In this document: piece after piece, positions 1-7,605 of the stretch
Layout of the letters: each line of letters begins with the position of its first letter
How positions within the stretch are numbered: the stretch's first letter is position 1
Source of the DNA: Pseudomonas sp. B28(2017)
GTDB lineage: Bacteria; Pseudomonadota; Gammaproteobacteria; Pseudomonadales; Pseudomonadaceae
Assembly: GCF_002113025.1 (NCBI RefSeq)
Contig: NZ_NEJH01000001.1
Span: 372,001-436,000 of the forward strand
Length of the DNA: 64,000 nt
Direction of reading: 5' to 3'
Made by a program: the position numbers and the translations under genes
The notes under the pieces: generated by a model
What the model saw: the letters and a program-made list of their open reading frames with translations, nothing else
What the model was told of the DNA's origin: nothing
The model's database searches: none

Positions 1-2
1 AG

Positions 3-47
3 CGCTACATTGCGCCGGGGTTCCTGAAGGACGCCTTCGGCGCCTAG
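3..47 (+). CDS. C-terminal fragment of an unidentified CDS
   Basis: A plus-strand frame is open from the window edge and ends with TAG at 45-47, giving the tail RYIAPGFLKDAFGA. REP sequence starts just after it, as is usual behind a gene here. Only about 14 residues are visible, so no family can be assigned. Confidence 0.45.
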   Translation, partial: RYIAPGFLKDAFGA

Positions 48-56
48 CCCTAAAGC

Positions 57-197
57 ATCGCGGGCAAGCCCGCTCCCACAAGGTTGGTGTAAAACCTGCG
101 GGCTTGCTCCGGGCAGCGATCCGACGATGACGGAATGTCAGGCGGCGGGGTGTTGGCTGTGATGGCCTCATCGCGAGCAAGCTCGCTCCGGCAGGAG
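57..197. repeat. REP cluster (three REP cores)
   Basis: Three REP-like cores follow the partial gene: about 57-80 (GCGGGCAAGCCCGCTCCCAC), about 98-128 (GCGGGCTTGCTCCGGG) and about 169-195 (TCGCGAGCAAGCTCGCTCCG). They are imperfect palindromes in alternating orientation, typical of Pseudomonas intergenic REP/BIME elements. No gene lies between 48 and 232. Confidence 0.8.
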
Positions 198-220
198 GAA
201 ATGTGTTGGTTTTCAGAGGT

Positions 221-274
221 AAAAAAAGAGCCTCAAAGCTCTTTGATGGGGAGGAAGTAGAGCCGTTGAGGCTC
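221..274 (-). terminator. Rho-independent terminator downstream of the P1 peptidase
   Basis: The inverted repeat GAGCCTCAA (228-236) / TTGAGGCTC (266-274) is followed, on the minus strand, by a seven-U run (A tract at 221-227). It terminates leftward transcription from the peptidase and possibly from the small ORF that ends inside it. Confidence 0.7.
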
Positions 275-370
275 AAGATGCGCATGAAGCAGGCGGTGAG
301 CTTGGTAGGGGTTCAGTTCACTCACCACCTGCGCAGCGGCTTGAGCAAGCAAGCGACTGCGCAAGTTCAT
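233..370 (-). CDS. Possible 45-aa small protein overlapping the terminator
   Basis: Between the peptidase stop (394) and the terminator, the minus strand has an ATG-started frame of 45 residues (starts MNLRSRLLAQ, ends YFLPIKEL). Its stop lies inside the terminator stem. The protein would be Leu/Gln/His-rich with an amphipathic N-terminal helix. No strong Shine-Dalgarno is visible; an AGG lies about 10 nt upstream. It could be a real downstream small gene or chance coding in high-GC DNA. No family recognised. Confidence 0.3.
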   Translation of the reverse strand: MNLRSRLLAQAAAQVVSELNPYQAHRLLHAHLEPQRLYFLPIKEL

Positions 371-393
371 GCTAAAAAGACCTGGTCTTTCAC

Positions 394-1524
394 TCAAGTA
401 CCGCTAGTCGCATCCCCCGGCCAGCCGGCGCGACGCAAGGCCTTGAGCAAGGTCTCGGCATCCAGCCCCGGTACCGCATGCCCGTTGCCTTCGGCGGTGT
501 CGGAGGCGAGCAAGGCATTGATGATGGCTTCTTCCACAGCCTCGGTGGCGGCCAGGAACAGCTCGCTGATGTGGTCGTTGTTGACCATGCTCAAGTTGTG
601 GGTGGTCGGCGCTTTCTTGCTCTCGTAGGCGGCCGGTGGCACGTGATCGTTACCGGTGGCGAAGGCGATGAAGATGTCGCCGCTATGGTCTTCATTGCCG
701 CCACCGGTGCGGGCCAGGCCGAGGCTGGCGCGCTGGGCCAGGCGTGTGCACTGGTGCGGCAGCAACGGCGCATCGGTGGCCAGGCAGACCACGATCGAGC
801 CCATGCCCGGATGGGGCAGCGATGCCTTGAGGAACGGCGAATCGACCTGTTCCATGTAGCGCCCGACCGGATAACCGTCAACACGTAGTTCATTGCGGAT
901 GCCGTGGTTGGCCTGGACAATCGCCCCCACTGTCCAGCCGCCCTGGGCGCTGCTCAACCGTCGAGACGCGGTGCCGACACCGCCCTTGAATTCGTGGCAG
1001 ATCATGCCGCTGCCACCGCCGACATTGCCTTCGGCCACCGGGCCGCCCACCGCCGAACGCACGGCCTGGGCCACGTGTTCCGGCTTCACGTGAAAGCCGT
1101 TGATGTCGTTGAGCAAGCCGTCGAAGGTTTCCAGCACCACCGGCATGTTCCAGTAGAGGCGCCCGTCGTCCGGTTGCTGCTCGCGGTCGAGCACGATCAG
1201 CGCATCGCGCACCACGCCCAGGCTGTGGGTGTTGGTGAAGGCGACAGGGCTGGTCAGCAAGCCTGCTTCGCGAATCCATTCCAGTCCTGTGGCATCGCCG
1301 TTGCCGTTGAGCACATGCACACCGGCAAAGCACGGTTGCCGGCTGGTGGAACCGGCACGCGGTTCGATGACGGTGACGCCCGTGAGGATGTCGCGGCCGT
1401 TGGCAGTGCGTCCTCGTACATTGCTGTGGCCGACCCGTACGCCGGGGACGTCGGTGATGGCATTGAGCGGGCCGGGTTGCAGTTGGCCGATCGGGATGTT
1501 CAGGTCGCGGGCACGTGCTTTCAT
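394..1524 (-). CDS. P1 family (S58) peptidase, DmpA-like aminopeptidase
   Basis: A 376-residue member of the DmpA/L-aminopeptidase D-Ala-esterase family. These N-terminal-nucleophile enzymes release N-terminal L-, D- or beta-amino acids after self-cleavage. The autoproteolysis site is visible as Gly242-Ser243 in HPGMGSIVVCLATDAP; Ser243 would become the N-terminal nucleophile of the beta chain. The conserved TDVPGVRVGHSNV start and a GNVGGGSGM loop (about 167-174) also fit. I chose the ATG at 1524 over the frame's upstream start (1596) because family members begin with this ARDLNIPIG segment and a GATGAGAA RBS precedes it. No signal peptide, so cytoplasmic. It lies 68 bp downstream of a PotF-like binding protein and may act on an imported peptide or amide; that link is inference. 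Confidence 0.88.
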   Translation of the reverse strand: MKARARDLNIPIGQLQPGPLNAITDVPGVRVGHSNVRGRTANGRDILTGVTVIEPRAGSTSRQPCFAGVHVLNGNGDATGLEWIREAGLLTSPVAFTNTHSLGVVRDALIVLDREQQPDDGRLYWNMPVVLETFDGLLNDINGFHVKPEHVAQAVRSAVGGPVAEGNVGGGSGMICHEFKGGVGTASRRLSSAQGGWTVGAIVQANHGIRNELRVDGYPVGRYMEQVDSPFLKASLPHPGMGSIVVCLATDAPLLPHQCTRLAQRASLGLARTGGGNEDHSGDIFIAFATGNDHVPPAAYESKKAPTTHNLSMVNNDHISELFLAATEAVEEAIINALLASDTAEGNGHAVPGLDAETLLKALRRAGWPGDATSGT

Positions 1525-1592
1525 GGTTTTCTCATCTTCGATTCGTGGCAGAAAAAATAATCTTTGGACACCACGGACACTGTGGTGTCCGG

Positions 1593-2696
1593 TCACTGAC
1601 CGTTCTTGACCTTGCTCCAGATCCGCGTCCGCACGCGCTCGGTAGCGGGCGGCAGGGGCTGGAGGGTGAACAGGGTGGCCATGGCTTCGGCCGACGGGTA
1701 GACGGCCGGGTTGCTGCGGGTCGCTTCGGCGACCAGTGTCGTGGCGCTGCGGTTGCCGTTGGGATAGTTGAGGTGGTTGCTGACCGGAGCGATGACCTCA
1801 GGGCGCATCAAGTAGTCTATGAAGGCCAGCCCTTGTTCCGGGTGCGGGGCGTCCTTGAGCAGTACCAGCGTGTCGAACCACACCGGCGCACCTTCCTTCG
1901 GCAGGCTGTAGGCGATCTTCACGCCGTTGCCGGCCTGCTCGGCGGTGGTCTTGGCTTCGAGCATCGCACCGGACCAGCCGACCGCCACGCAGATGTTGCC
2001 GTTGGACAGGTCGCTGATGAACTTCGACGAGTTGAAGTAGGCGATGTGCGGACGCAGCTTGAGCAGCAACGCTTCGGCCTTCTTGTAGTCCTCGGGGTTG
2101 GTGCTGTTGGGCGGCAGGCCGAGGTAGTGCAGGGCAACCGGCAGCATCTCTGACGGCGAATCGAGCATGGCCACGCCGCATTCGCCGAGCCTGGTCAGGT
2201 TCTCTTCCTTGAACACCAGGTCCCAGGAGTCGACCGGTGCCTTGTCACCCAGCACCGCGCGCACTTTGTCGACGTTGTAGCCGATGCCGTTGGTGCCCCA
2301 CAGGTAGGGCACGGCGTACTGGTTGCCCGGATCGTTGTTGGCCAGCTTCACCAGCAGATCGGAGTCCATGTTCTTGAAGTCCGGCATCTGCGCCCGAGGC
2401 AATGGCGCCAGGGCACCGGCCTTGATCAGGGTCGGCAGGCTGTAGTTGCTCGCCACCACCACGTCATAGCCGCTGCGGCTGGTGAGCAACTTGCCTTCGA
2501 GCACTTCGGCGCTGTCGAAGGTGTCGTAGACCGGCTGGATCCCGGTGTCACGCTTGAAGTCCTGCAGGGTGGTGGGGCCGATGTAGTCGTACCAGTTGTA
2601 CACGTGCACTGTCGGAGCTTCGACCGCGAACGCCGACAGCGACACCGCCAGACAGGCGCCAAGCCCCAGATTGAAATACAAGTGGTGACGACTCAT
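1593..2696 (-). CDS. Polyamine-type ABC transporter substrate-binding protein (PotF-like)
   Basis: A 367-residue periplasmic binding protein of the PotF/PotD family (COG0687). Residues 1-24 form a signal peptide ending SAFA before VEAPTVHVYNWYDYIGP, the typical start of mature PotF-like proteins. The family segment AVPYLWGTNGIGYNVDKV is present around 125-142. No permease or ATPase gene lies nearby, so it must use components encoded elsewhere or act as an orphan sensor-type SBP. It is the first gene of a leftward unit with the P1 peptidase and is divergent from a LuxR regulator across 110 bp. The ligand could be a polyamine, but PotF homologs also bind other amines. Confidence 0.85.
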   Translation of the reverse strand: MSRHHLYFNLGLGACLAVSLSAFAVEAPTVHVYNWYDYIGPTTLQDFKRDTGIQPVYDTFDSAEVLEGKLLTSRSGYDVVVASNYSLPTLIKAGALAPLPRAQMPDFKNMDSDLLVKLANNDPGNQYAVPYLWGTNGIGYNVDKVRAVLGDKAPVDSWDLVFKEENLTRLGECGVAMLDSPSEMLPVALHYLGLPPNSTNPEDYKKAEALLLKLRPHIAYFNSSKFISDLSNGNICVAVGWSGAMLEAKTTAEQAGNGVKIAYSLPKEGAPVWFDTLVLLKDAPHPEQGLAFIDYLMRPEVIAPVSNHLNYPNGNRSATTLVAEATRSNPAVYPSAEAMATLFTLQPLPPATERVRTRIWSKVKNGQ

Positions 2697-2806
2697 GATG
2701 CGGCACTCCTGGCCTGTTGCGGCCGGTGGTAATCAGGAGTTTGCAGCGTATCGACCGGGGTGGCCTTCACCCATTCCCATCATGGGTTACTCAAAAGGGG
2801 TAGTGC

Positions 2807-3580
2807 GTGGACGCGTTGTTGAAAGAGTTACCGGTGCACCAGGGGCTGGCGCGGGTCTTCACGGCGGTGGGGCGGGACGGTTTCTGGCGTGCGCTGGTGG
2901 ATACCTTGCGGTTGCTGGTGCCGCTGGACAACGCGCTGGTAGCGCTGATGCGGCCGGGCCACGTGCCACGCCTGCTGATTGATTTCGATGCCAAGGGCAG
3001 CAGTGACGAGCAGGAGGAACTGGCGGACTACCGCGCCGGCATGTACCTGCTCGATCCGTTCTATCAAGCTGCCTGCGCCGGCATCGCCGATGGCTTGCAC
3101 AGCCTCGAGTCGGTGGCGCCCGACCAGTTCCAGCACAGCGAGTACTACCTGAGTTACTTCAGCACCGTGGTCGGAGGAGACGAATTGCAGTTCATGGTCA
3201 ATCTCGACGGCGCCGTGCTCGGCCTGTCCCTCGGGCGTTCGGCGCGCTTCAGCCTCGAGGAACAGGGCCGCCTGCTGTGCGTGCGCGACTGGGTATTGGC
3301 GGCGATGCGCCGACACCTGGATCTGACGCCGCTACAAGGGCCGGTTGCCGAGCCACCGGCCGGCGATCTGGCCACGTTGCTCGATCGCTTCGACGCACGC
3401 CTGACGCTACGGGAAATCGAAACCGCGCGCCTGATTCTCCAGGGCTTTTCCAGCAAGGCCATCGCCCAGAAAATGGGTATCTCCCCGGAGACGGTGAAGG
3501 TGCATCGGCGCAACCTCTATCACAAGCTCAATGTGAACGGGCATGGCGAGTTGTTTGCGCTGGTGTTGCAGCCACGGTGA
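2807..3580 (+). CDS. LuxR-family transcriptional regulator
   Basis: A 257-residue regulator with a C-terminal LuxR/FixJ helix-turn-helix at about 192-255 (LTLREIETARLILQGFSSKAI...SPETVKVHRRNLYHKL). The roughly 180-residue N-terminal part shows no receiver aspartate or acyl-HSL pocket signature that I can identify. The start is GTG at 2807, preceded by AAAAGGGG with 6-nt spacing. The gene is divergent from the PotF-like/P1 peptidase unit and probably controls it. It ends 9 bp from the convergent LysR gene. Confidence 0.85.
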   Translation: MDALLKELPVHQGLARVFTAVGRDGFWRALVDTLRLLVPLDNALVALMRPGHVPRLLIDFDAKGSSDEQEELADYRAGMYLLDPFYQAACAGIADGLHSLESVAPDQFQHSEYYLSYFSTVVGGDELQFMVNLDGAVLGLSLGRSARFSLEEQGRLLCVRDWVLAAMRRHLDLTPLQGPVAEPPAGDLATLLDRFDARLTLREIETARLILQGFSSKAIAQKMGISPETVKVHRRNLYHKLNVNGHGELFALVLQPR

Positions 3581-3589
3581 TCCGACCTT

Positions 3590-4501
3590 TCAGGCCTGCT
3601 GTTCCTGCCAATGCGCTTTCAGGTATTCGATGAACACTTTCACCTTGCGCGTGTTACGTCGGTGGGCCAGGTACAGCACGTAGACCCACGGCCCGAACGC
3701 GCTGGGTTCGCGCCAGTAGCGGGGCATCAACTCGACCAGCTCGCCGCGCGCCAGATAGGGCGCGGCACTCCATTGCGGGATGAATTGCAAGCCCTGGCCA
3801 TCCAGCAGGCAGGCCAGGAGAAAGTCGTAGTTGTCGCTGGCCACCCGTGGCATCGGTTGTGTCAGGCGTATCCGTTGCTCACCTTGCTTGACCCACCAGA
3901 AGTGCCGATTCAGTAGCGGATGGCGGAAGATCAGCCAGTCGTGCTGCTGATAATTTTCCAGTGAAACATCCTCGCCTTTGCGCGCCAGGTAAGCCGGGCT
4001 GGCGCACAGCAACATCTGATTTTCCACCACCGGCTGCGCGATCACGCCGGGCAGGTCGATGGGGCCGTCGCGCAGGGCGAGGTCGTAGCCGCCGTCCACC
4101 GGGTCTTCGAAGTTATCGCTCAGGTCCACTTCCAGTTTGACCTGTGGATGCACGGTCAAAAAACGACAGCACACCTGATTGAGAAACGCCGGCGCGAACG
4201 AGGGCGGGGCGGTGATCCGCAAGTCGCCGCGCAGTTCATGCTGCAACTGCTCCACGTCTTCGGTGGCCAGTTGCAGTTGCATCAGCGCCTGGCGAGCGCC
4301 TTCCAGATAGATGCGGCCCGCTTCGGTCAGCGCCATGCGCCGGGTGGTGCGGTCGAACAGGCGCGTGCCGAGCTCTTCCTCCAGTTGTGCTACGGCCTTG
4401 GTCAGGGCCGAAGGGGTTTTGCCGAGCAGGTCGGCGGCGCGGCTGAAATTACCCTGTTCGGCGGTGGCGACGAACATGGTCAGGGCACTCATTTTATCCA
4501 T
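3590..4501 (-). CDS. LysR-family transcriptional regulator
   Basis: A 303-residue LysR-type regulator. An N-terminal winged HTH (about 1-60: MSALTMFVATAEQGNFSRAA, then GKTPSALTKAVAQLEEELG) is followed by a periplasmic-binding-like effector domain (about 90-295), in the AaeR/DhcR-like subgroup. It is divergent from the amidohydrolase-C45-MHS genes with a 106-bp shared promoter region, so it is the probable regulator of that unit. The inducer cannot be read from sequence. Confidence 0.9.
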   Translation of the reverse strand: MDKMSALTMFVATAEQGNFSRAADLLGKTPSALTKAVAQLEEELGTRLFDRTTRRMALTEAGRIYLEGARQALMQLQLATEDVEQLQHELRGDLRITAPPSFAPAFLNQVCCRFLTVHPQVKLEVDLSDNFEDPVDGGYDLALRDGPIDLPGVIAQPVVENQMLLCASPAYLARKGEDVSLENYQQHDWLIFRHPLLNRHFWWVKQGEQRIRLTQPMPRVASDNYDFLLACLLDGQGLQFIPQWSAAPYLARGELVELMPRYWREPSAFGPWVYVLYLAHRRNTRKVKVFIEYLKAHWQEQQA

Positions 4502-4607
4502 TTATCTATTCCTGATAGGCACAGAAGTTGTGCGGGAGCAGGCATTCAGTTCTCGAATCGGCTTGGATAGTCTTGGCTACAGCCCAACAAAAATAAAGAG
4601 TCATTCC

Positions 4608-6335
4608 ATGAAGCAGATTCTGACCCTGGCTGCGTCGCTTGCTCTGGCCTGTTCCTCGATGGAAAGTATGGCCGCTGTCGATCTCATCCTGCACAACGCC
4701 AGGGTGTACACCGCCGAACCCGGCCAGCCCTTGCAGCAAGCCATTGCCGTCGAGAACGGCAAGGTCTCGGCGGTGGGGGCCGATGCTCAGGTGCTGCGGC
4801 TCAAACAGCCGGGTACACGCATCATCGACCTGGGTGGAAAGGTGCTGATGCCGGGGTTTATCGACTCGCATTCGCACACGGTGAAGGGCGGCCTGCAATT
4901 GCGTCAGGCCAATCTGGACGGCGAGTTGCTGCCGCTCGATGAACTGGAAAAGCGTCTGCGTCAATGGCGCGAAGACGGCAAGGCCAAACGCGGTGACGTC
5001 CTCAGTGTCGGCGGCTTGCCATCGACTTACTGGAGCCGGATCGAGGCGCTTGAGCAGCGCTTCAATCGGGGCGAATGGGCGGATACACCGATTCTCTTTC
5101 TGGGCTGGGACCTGCACACAGGCTGGGCCAACCGGGCCATGCTCCAGCGTGCCGGAATCGATGCCGCGAGGGTCAAGGCTTTGAAGGACGAAGAGCAGGC
5201 CACGATAGGGCATCACGACGATGGACGTCCCAATGGCTTCCTGGTCGATGCCGGCCTGTATCCGGTCCAGGCCCTGCTGGCACCCCCGACCACCGAAGAG
5301 TTGATGGCGGGCGCGCGCGCAGCACTCGACTACTACAAGCGCCTGGGCATCACCGGCTGGATGGACCCGATCGCCAATGAAATCCCCGGCGGCGATGTGA
5401 ACAACCAATCGGTGGGGGTGCTGCCAATCTACAAGGCATTGGCCGAACGCGGCGAGCTGACCGCCCATGTGGCTGCACTGCTGATGGCCGCCTCGAAAGC
5501 CACGCCGGCCGATCTCGATGAGCTGGACAAGGTTCGCCAGCAGTTTCTCGGCGTGCCCAACCTGACCCTGCCGGGCATCAAGGTGTTTGCAGATGGTGTG
5601 GCGGAAGTTCCGGCACAAAGCGCCGCCATGCTCGAGCCCTACAAGAACTCGGAGAAATCCGGCGAGTTGCTGATCGATCCGGAGCATTTCGGCGAACTGG
5701 TCAGCGCCGCCGACGCCCGTGGCTGGCTGGTGCATATCCACGCGATTGGCGACCGTGCGGTGCGTGAATCGCTCAATGGTATCGAGCAGGCGCGCAAGGA
5801 TCGGCACAGTGCAATCGCGCACTCCATCACGCACCTGCAAATGGTCAACCCGAGGGAGTTCGCCCGCTTCAAAACCCTCAACGTGATTGCCTCGATGCAG
5901 CTGTATTGGGCCATGGCCGATGAGTCGAGCATGGACCTGGTCAAACCCTATGTCAGCGCCATGGCCTTCATGTACTCGTACCCGGCCCGTTCGTTGCTGA
6001 AGAACGGCGCGACCATCGCCGGGGCCAGCGACTGGCCGATCACCACGCCGGATCCGTGGAAGGCGATTTACCAGGCGGTTAGCCGCAAAGGCCCCAAAGG
6101 TGTGCTCAATGCAGGCGAAGACATCGACCGCCAGACCATGTTCCAGGCCTACACCCTCAATGCCGCCCGTGCCCTGCGCCTTGAGGAACAGACCGGTTCG
6201 CTCAAGCCGGGCAAACAGGCCGACATGATCGTCCTCGACCGTGATGTCTTCACGGTCAACCCCGAAGCCCTGCGCGACACCCAGGTGTTGCAGACCTGGT
6301 TCGCGGGCCGCGAAATTTTCGCCCGCCAACCCTGA
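4608..6335 (+). CDS. YtcJ-type amidohydrolase, exported
   Basis: A 575-residue metal-dependent amidohydrolase of the YtcJ/amidohydrolase-3 class. The beta-strand metal motif DSHSHT follows GKVLMPGFI (about 78-93), and later His/Asp motifs VHIHAIGD (about 375-382) and ASDWPI (near 470) are present. The C-terminal KPGKQADMIVLDRD segment is a family hallmark. Start ATG 4608 has AAAGAG 7 nt upstream; the frame extends further up but only into the LysR promoter. Residues 1-23 look like a Sec signal peptide (cleavage after SMA), placing it in the periplasm. First gene of a unit with a C45 acyltransferase and an MHS transporter. The likely substrate is an N-acyl amide or cyclic amide; not determinable here. 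Confidence 0.87.
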   Translation: MKQILTLAASLALACSSMESMAAVDLILHNARVYTAEPGQPLQQAIAVENGKVSAVGADAQVLRLKQPGTRIIDLGGKVLMPGFIDSHSHTVKGGLQLRQANLDGELLPLDELEKRLRQWREDGKAKRGDVLSVGGLPSTYWSRIEALEQRFNRGEWADTPILFLGWDLHTGWANRAMLQRAGIDAARVKALKDEEQATIGHHDDGRPNGFLVDAGLYPVQALLAPPTTEELMAGARAALDYYKRLGITGWMDPIANEIPGGDVNNQSVGVLPIYKALAERGELTAHVAALLMAASKATPADLDELDKVRQQFLGVPNLTLPGIKVFADGVAEVPAQSAAMLEPYKNSEKSGELLIDPEHFGELVSAADARGWLVHIHAIGDRAVRESLNGIEQARKDRHSAIAHSITHLQMVNPREFARFKTLNVIASMQLYWAMADESSMDLVKPYVSAMAFMYSYPARSLLKNGATIAGASDWPITTPDPWKAIYQAVSRKGPKGVLNAGEDIDRQTMFQAYTLNAARALRLEEQTGSLKPGKQADMIVLDRDVFTVNPEALRDTQVLQTWFAGREIFARQP

Positions 6336-6367
6336 TTCCGATCACGCAGAACTCAGAACCCAGAACT

Positions 6368-6459
6368 TGTGGGAGCGAGCCTGCTCGCGAAGGCGGTGTG
6401 TCAGGCGACGTCAATGTTGAATGTGATGGCACCTTCGCGAGCAGGCTCGCTCCCACAGG
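6368..6459. repeat. REP pair (BIME) between amidohydrolase and C45 genes
   Basis: Two REP cores in inverted orientation, GTGGGAGCGAGCCTGCTCGC at about 6369-6388 and its complement near 6437-6456, separated by about 45 bp. They could fold into a long hairpin between two genes of the same unit and may attenuate expression or protect mRNA ends. Confidence 0.85.
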
Positions 6460-6491
6460 TTGGATACCAACGTTAAAAAAGGAACCCTTTC

Positions 6492-7568
6492 GTGAAACTG
6501 CATTGCTTCGTCACCGACACCCACAGCCCGCAAATCCGAGGCCAGCAAATCGGCGAAACCTGGGCCGCTCAAATCGGCAAGACGGTGGCGCTCTATCTCG
6601 ACTTTTTCAATCAGGTCGGCGTGGCGCCCGAGCAGGTGCGCGCCCTTGGCGAGGCCAGTCTGCAAGCGCTGACCGAATGGAGCCCGAGCCTCGCCCAGGA
6701 ATTGGTAGCCACGGCCGAAGGCGCGGGGATTCCCCTGTGGCAACTGGCGAGCCTGAACGCCCGTACGGAAATCCTCGCGGTGATGCCGGCCTCGCTCGAA
6801 GGCGAATGCTCGACGGCGGTATACGCACCAGCGGGGGCCGATGCGCCCAAGACCATCCAGACCTGGGACTGGCACGACTCACTGGTGCCCCACGGCATGC
6901 TGTTGCAACTCACGGCCAGCTCCGGGATCACCGTCAAGTTGTTCACCGAGTTCGGCATGCTCGGCAAGATCGGCGTGAACAGCGCAGGCGTCGGGCTGCA
7001 TTTCAACATCCTCCACCATGCCAGCGACAACGCCGTTGCCGGGGTGCCGGTGCATGCGATTGCCCGACGGATTCTGGAGGAGGCCACCAGTGTCGAAGAG
7101 GCCATTGCCCTGGCGCGGTCGGCGCGGGTCAGTGCCTCGACGGTGCTGACGGTGTTCTCGCACCGTGAGGCATCGCCGCGTGCGGCGAGCATTGAAATGT
7201 CCGCCGCCGGCACCGCCGTGGTCCCGCCCGGCGAAGACGGCTGGATCACTCACACCAACCACTTCCTCGACGCGGCACTGAGCCTTGGCGAGCGGACGCC
7301 GGACGCTTCGACCACCTACGCGCGCCTGGCCCATGTCAACGCGGCGCGGGTGGACATGATCCATGGCGACCTGAATCGCCGGGCGGCGGCCATGTGCGGT
7401 GCCGCCGGCGACGAGGCGCCGATCTGTTTCCATCCGGACCTGAGCCTGCCGGCCACCGAGCGCTGGGAAACCCTGCTGACCATCGGCATCGACAGCGAAC
7501 ACGGCGTTCTCGAATACGCTGCCGGCAATCCGATGCTGCTGGCCCGCAACGGCTTCCAGCGTTTCTGA
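6492..7568 (+). CDS. C45-family autoproteolytic acyltransferase/hydrolase
   Basis: A 358-residue Ntn-fold enzyme related to the fungal isopenicillin N acyltransferase (peptidase family C45). Key features are the ARTE motif (90-93), the presumptive nucleophile Cys106 in GECST at the self-cleavage point, and QTWDWHDSLV about 125-135. Self-cleavage would give an alpha chain of about 105 residues and a beta chain starting with Cys. No signal peptide is apparent, so it would act in the cytoplasm on imported substrate. Family members form or hydrolyse amide bonds of acyl groups. It is followed 37 bp later by an MHS transporter and preceded by an exported amidohydrolase, which supports a role in acyl-amide breakdown. 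The substrate is unknown. Confidence 0.82.
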   Translation: MKLHCFVTDTHSPQIRGQQIGETWAAQIGKTVALYLDFFNQVGVAPEQVRALGEASLQALTEWSPSLAQELVATAEGAGIPLWQLASLNARTEILAVMPASLEGECSTAVYAPAGADAPKTIQTWDWHDSLVPHGMLLQLTASSGITVKLFTEFGMLGKIGVNSAGVGLHFNILHHASDNAVAGVPVHAIARRILEEATSVEEAIALARSARVSASTVLTVFSHREASPRAASIEMSAAGTAVVPPGEDGWITHTNHFLDAALSLGERTPDASTTYARLAHVNAARVDMIHGDLNRRAAAMCGAAGDEAPICFHPDLSLPATERWETLLTIGIDSEHGVLEYAAGNPMLLARNGFQRF

Positions 7569-7605
7569 ACCGACGTCCCCCATAACAACAAAAAGAGCAC
7601 TCGAT

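Noticed and set aside
4506..6329. 607-codon open frame antisense to the amidohydrolase
   Set aside because: It is a high-GC shadow: composition rich in His/Arg/Gln, no RBS, and the sense frame has a clear family match.
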